This document shows positions 60,497-64,000 of a DNA stretch of 64,000 bases, piece by piece. Origin of the DNA: Thermomucor indicae-seudaticae (Eukaryota; Mucoromycota; Mucoromycetes; Mucorales; Lichtheimiaceae); assembly GCA_000787465.1 (NCBI GenBank), contig JSYX01000107.1, forward strand, positions 1-64,000. Direction: 5' to 3'. A program made the position numbers and the translations under genes. Each line of letters starts with the position of its first letter. Position 1 is the stretch's first letter. The notes under the pieces are model-generated. The model did no database searches, was not told the origin of the DNA, and saw only the letters and a program-made list of their open reading frames with translations.

Positions 60497-61177
60497 TAAC
60501 GTGTAGATAGAAGTAGCTAATCAATAGACTCTTGATGTGCCTAAAGCTCGTATAATGAAACACTCACCTTTGACGGCTCCCTGTACACAACACAACAAAG
60601 TCCCTTTAAGTCAATGGGACCTACTGTGTATCTTCTGAGCCATGGATTCATTTCCTGATCCAGTCGGTTACCAGTCTAGCAATCAAGGTTACGCAATTCT
60701 TAGATTGGAGACACCGCAGATCAGCTAGCAAAAGGACTGACTCTGAGATGCAACATACGTAAGGCAGGCCCTGATCAGGCTTTCGGGAAGTTAACTAGCA
60801 GAAAATTTGATGGTCTAGAGTATGGACATCTCTTCAGGGATCTACGTAGCGCTACGTAATGATTACAATATGAAGCTAACGAACGGGTTCATAAAGTGTG
60901 GACACTGCCGAACGTTTTCTTGTTCAATTCATGTTCCTACCCTCAACATGCATACGACATAGTCTCCCCTTTTTTCTCCTTCCAGTCTGATCCTAACGAG
61001 GAGCGCCAATAGCATTATGAAGATCAGAAACAGAGCAAGAAACAATTTCGAGTGAATTACGGTTTCACTTTTTCCGCCGAGGCTTATGGTGGGTTTTTTA
61101 TTACGATTATTTACAGTTTGGGAGAAGAAACCAGCGATGAATCAAGGTTATCCTGCAGCTGTTTTCGTTTTTGCGAA
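60497..61177. other. Intergenic between convergent genes
   Basis: 680 bp between the exportin-4 stop and the stop of the heptad-repeat gene. A short palindromic word (gtagcgctac) occurs at 60847-60856. No gene or RNA was recognised. Confidence 0.4.
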
Positions 61178-61735
61178 TTAAGAAGGCGATTGGCAAAGCA
61201 CATCATTGGCTTTTTTTGTTGTATCCGTTGTCTTTTCATGCAGCGGGGAAAGCTCGGGAGAACGACACTGGATCGTGGGTGAACAACGCTGCTCCGTGGG
61301 TGAATAACACTGCGCTGTGAGTGAATAACACTGGGCCGTGGGTGAGTAACACTGGAGCGTGGGCGAATAACACGGGTGCGTGGGTGAAAGCGCAGTAGGA
61401 GACGATGGGGCGGAATTGAATCGACAGCTGAACAGGGACAAGCGACTCGTAAGACCAGCGCGGCTGGCGATGGCTTTTGCTCTTTGCACACGAAACGAGC
61501 ACGAGGTGGATGGCGTGGCCCAGAACGGGACTTGAGTTTTCGCGGCTTCTTTTTCTAGGCATACGCGAGAACAAAAACTACCATTCGTGCTACTACTACC
61601 AGCGACCTGAGCAGAACAAATATCATCAGCATGCAAGTCTAATTGTTCTTTGCCACACACAATCTTTCTCTCTATATAAATACATGCATCGGGTGACAGT
61701 GGCTTTTCGCAGTAGAGACAAATGTTTGTGTCCAT
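61178..61735 (-). CDS. Small Cys-motif protein with CTD-like heptads
   Basis: ATG at 61735 (MDTNICLYCEKPLSPDACIY). The N-terminal CLYCEKPL with a later FCSRVCLEKEA forms a CxxC...CxxxC motif resembling the small fungal Ecl1-type zinc proteins linked to nutrient stress; that comparison is tentative. A 54 bp stretch after ERKI (gtgtgt...tgctcag) is in frame and could be an intron, which would bring the Cys pairs closer. After a basic linker (FRVQRAKAIASRAGLTSR) come six to seven heptads of the form YSPTxQC (61260-61390), then SPELSPLHEK. TATA is not obvious. The protein is short, and its second half would be disordered and very rich in Ser, Pro, Thr and Cys. Confidence 0.65.
   Translation of the reverse strand: MDTNICLYCEKPLSPDACIYIERKIVCGKEQLDLHADDICSAQVAGSSSTNGSFCSRVCLEKEAAKTQVPFWATPSTSCSFRVQRAKAIASRAGLTSRLSLFSCRFNSAPSSPTALSPTHPCYSPTLQCYSPTAQCYSLTAQCYSPTEQRCSPTIQCRSPELSPLHEKTTDTTKKANDVLCQSPS
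61271..61387. repeat. 21 bp minisatellite encoding YSPTxQC heptads
   Basis: About five and a half imperfect copies of a 21 bp unit (plus-strand form gtgggtgaataacactgngc) in a row within the coding region. Each copy adds one heptad, and the copies differ by one to four bases. Confidence 0.9.
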
Positions 61736-62997
61736 GAGGAAAAGCGAGAAGAAAAGGAAGGAATGGATAATGCATGATTTGGGGAGAGAAAAAAATTGTG
61801 TGTGTCAGAGCAAAGTATACTTACCGTGGAATACTTCCTGGATTTCTTAAACGGTCTTAAAGCATACGCTCCCTTTATTGTATGTGCGTGCCCTTGGGAA
61901 AAGGTGGGCTGACACTGACGAAAGCCATCATTGCTTTTGGATGATTGCATGATGAGGCAAGAAGGCCCCAGAGTTTGACACCCCGATAATAATGATCCAA
62001 AGGAGAGCATGACAGACTCTTTCAATCCTTAAAATTTGGGACTTTTGGGGAAGGAGGCAGATCAGATAATACAGGTTTAATGACTCATTTTACATGCGGA
62101 TCAGAACTTTTAAAGGACTTTAAGCTATGATTCAGAGGTCATGGAACAGAAGTTACGAAATGATAGGTCATCTGATATCTATGTCTCGGGCAATACACCG
62201 CTTTTCTGCGCCATGTCTCGAAGCGCCACAGTGACAGTAGCAACATCTAAACGGAGGCAATTAAGCTGTGCTAGCCATTTCGGGTACAAAGCAATTATGC
62301 TCTTTGCCTGTAAACATTTAAAGTTTGCGATGGTCTTGGCGATAAATTATAACTGTTCCTGTTTATCCACCACCATACAGCAGGGACACAGTAGACATAA
62401 CGCAGCTATGGATCAAGTTCGAATGCGCTGCTGTTCGCCCCGTCCTCTCATTTATTAGATTCGCTGAATCAACGTTATCGATTATTGCTCTCAGTGGCTT
62501 CCATCGTCTCAGTCCAAGGAATATTATCTGCATCTCTGCAAGGCGCTGTTTGGCTTAAACCATGCTGCACAACCGTAGAGAGATCCAGCCAAAGAACCCT
62601 TTACGAAAGCTCTGTTCCTGGAATATATTGCAGTCGTAAGGAGACTCTGTATACGTTAGTCATCCCACTGTCGACTGAAGCCGGTTGGCACAAGTCTCGC
62701 ACCCTATCTGGTGCAGAACAATTGCAGTTGCAGCGAGCCAAATTTAATTCTGCTTCCTTTTTGCGATGAGGTTGCCAGCTTGCAATACATCTCGCTCAAT
62801 CATAACTCTTCGCCGCATTAAACGTCGAATGCCGTATATCTTTCTCATCCACAGCTCTTGCACCTTACGGTCCGATCCATGGCACCGTCACGTCTGTACC
62901 TGAATTGCTGGCGGGGCACCTGACCAACCACCAGCGCACACACGCAACTCTCTCTTCTTTCTTTTTCTCCGTTTACTGTTTCATCTTGTAACTCACA
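61736..62997. other. Intergenic 1.3 kb, divergent promoters
   Basis: Between the divergent heptad-repeat gene (-) and EF-hand gene (+). Plus-strand frames at 62141-62458 and 62485-62769 have no recognisable content. A pyrimidine tract at 62946-62972 leads into the EF-hand start codon. Confidence 0.4.
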
Positions 62998-63465
62998 ATG
63001 AGCCCAGCGAATCAACCTACGCAAGAACAACTCGACGAATGGAAGGAAGCGTTTTCGCTTTACGACAAGAAGGGCAACAGCACGGTGTCATCAGCGAATC
63101 TGGGCGATCTTTTGCGCGGCCTTGGCCAGAACCCGACGCAGGCTGAAGTCCGAGAACTGGTCAAATCCGTGGGTGGCTCTGACCGTCAAGAAGTGGATAT
63201 TGATTTCGGCACCTTTCTGACGATCCTGACGCGGCCGGATGGATTCAAGCCAGCTGGATCTGCTCAAGAGTTTATCCAAGGCTTCCAAGTGTTTGATAAA
63301 GAAGGCGATGGCTACATTTCTGCAGGCGAACTCCGCTACGTCCTGACCAACTTGGGAGAAAAGTTGTCGGATGAAGAGGTGGATGAGCTTCTGAAGGAGG
63401 TTCAGGTCGGAAAGGATGGACGGATTAACTATGTCGATTTTGTCACTCTTGTTCTTTCCAACTAA
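62998..63465 (+). CDS. Myosin essential light chain-like EF-hand protein (Cdc4/Mlc1)
   Basis: An intronless 155-residue protein. Two EF-hand pairs are visible. The N-terminal lobe reads [20 protein letters not shown] and [21 protein letters not shown], the usual wording of yeast Mlc1 and fission yeast Cdc4, whose first loop no longer binds calcium. The third loop, [12 protein letters not shown], keeps all calcium-coordinating positions; the fourth, [12 protein letters not shown], is degenerate. These proteins bind IQ motifs of type II and V myosins and IQGAP in the cytokinetic ring. A calmodulin-like protein is less likely because of the GDLLR...NPTQAEV segment. The start is preceded by a pyrimidine-rich leader, and an aataaa signal follows near 63509. 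Confidence 0.88.
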   Translation: MSPANQPTQEQLDEWKEAFSLYDKKGNSTVSSANLGDLLRGLGQNPTQAEVRELVKSVGGSDRQEVDIDFGTFLTILTRPDGFKPAGSAQEFIQGFQVFDKEGDGYISAGELRYVLTNLGEKLSDEEVDELLKEVQVGKDGRINYVDFVTLVLSN

Positions 63466-64000
63466 ATATATAATCTTAACATACCCTTTTCTTTTGTTTA
63501 ACGATAACAATAAAACCACCGGTTTATACGTACCGTCATGTCTGCTTCCGTAACAGGGTGCTGGTATCAGTAGAGCGTTAGCCAGTGTCATTAGCTGATT
63601 ACACGTAAGCTAAGCCATACACGGCAACTTGGCAATGGCAGCCATGGATATCGACTCAGAGAGAGAAAGAGAGTGCGTGTTTTTCGCAAATACCGGAACA
63701 GATCCTGTCCGGAGATTTACATGGACGTGGTTCAATATATCCCTTCATAATGGGGACAGGTCTTTGTCTGGCCATAACAGAAGGACAAATGGTCTCGATG
63801 ATGGTCGGATCGGAAGCAAGTGCCACGCGCTGGTACCAAGACACACAAGCTTTGGCTTATTAGCTGGTCATACAGGGGGATCACTACTGTCATTGAGCAA
63901 TCCTTACTGAAGGTGTTCGCCCTGACCACCCGCTTATTCATAAAAGCAGAAGCTCCCTGCATTGGGCTGCCTATTTCCTCTGATAGTAAAGTAAACATTG
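63466..64000. other. 3' region and window edge
   Basis: The EF-hand gene 3' UTR (aataaa near 63509) lies here. A plus frame at 63634-63910 starts MAAMDIDSERERECVFFANT and could be the first exon of a gene running out of the window, but nothing identifies it. Confidence 0.4.

Overview
The window looks like nuclear DNA of a filamentous fungus, most likely an early-diverging (Mucoromycota, Mucorales-like) species. Direct signs are spliceosomal genes with many 50-75 bp GT-AG introns and CTRAY-type branch points, densely packed genes on both strands, and proteins typical of fungi: Med12 with fungal architecture, an AVT-type vacuolar transporter, a chitin-deacetylase-like GPI protein and a Ccc1/VIT1 iron transporter. 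The phylum call is inference from gene style and protein flavour. No tRNA, rRNA, CRISPR array or prokaryotic operon was seen. All spliced models were built by hand from splice sites and reading frame.

Layout. 0.4-1.9 kb: NAD-dependent formate dehydrogenase (-), then about 3.4 kb with no clear gene. 5.3-9.2 kb: two secreted, probably GPI-anchored surface proteins in tail-to-tail order, a polysaccharide-deacetylase-fold protein whose catalytic motifs are all replaced (+) and an HExxH zinc metallopeptidase (-). 10.1-14.4 kb: amino-acid transporter, a Myb/SANT protein and an unrecognised protein. 15.6-18.6 kb: Atg8, ribosomal protein eL39 and Ccc1/VIT1. 18.7-20.4 kb: a decayed hAT transposase. 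20.9-27.7 kb: an ATF6/CREB3-type bZIP with a transmembrane segment in its last exon, an unrecognised spliced gene, casein kinase 2 beta, a TBRG1-like FYR-domain protein and a short bZIP. 29.5-35.6 kb: Mediator subunit Med12. 35.7-44.7 kb: a small Cys-rich protein, RNase H2 subunit A divergent from a mitochondrial-looking membrane protein across a 59 bp gap, a SETD4-like methyltransferase, an SNAPC3-domain protein and a small orphan. 45.2-50.0 kb: a Cu(I)-exporting P-type ATPase with seven N-terminal HMA modules, one broken. 50.2-53.6 kb: an F-box/LRR protein, a UBE3D-like protein and an FoP/CHTOP-like RNA-binding protein. 55.5-60.5 kb: exportin-4. 61.2-63.5 kb: a small zinc-finger-like protein with heptads resembling the RNA polymerase II CTD, and a myosin essential light chain-like EF-hand protein.

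How the genes fit together. Most are single-copy housekeeping genes with no common pathway. Two loose themes recur: transcription control (Med12, SNAPC3, FYR protein, two bZIPs, Myb, CK2 beta, FoP) and secretory or vacuolar metal and amino-acid handling (Cu-ATPase, Ccc1, AVT, and the membrane bZIP that would sense ER state if its ATF6 likeness holds). I found no multi-gene system. The most unusual items are the dead deacetylase, the bZIP whose last intron decides membrane anchoring, the seven-HMA copper pump, and the CTD-like repeat protein.
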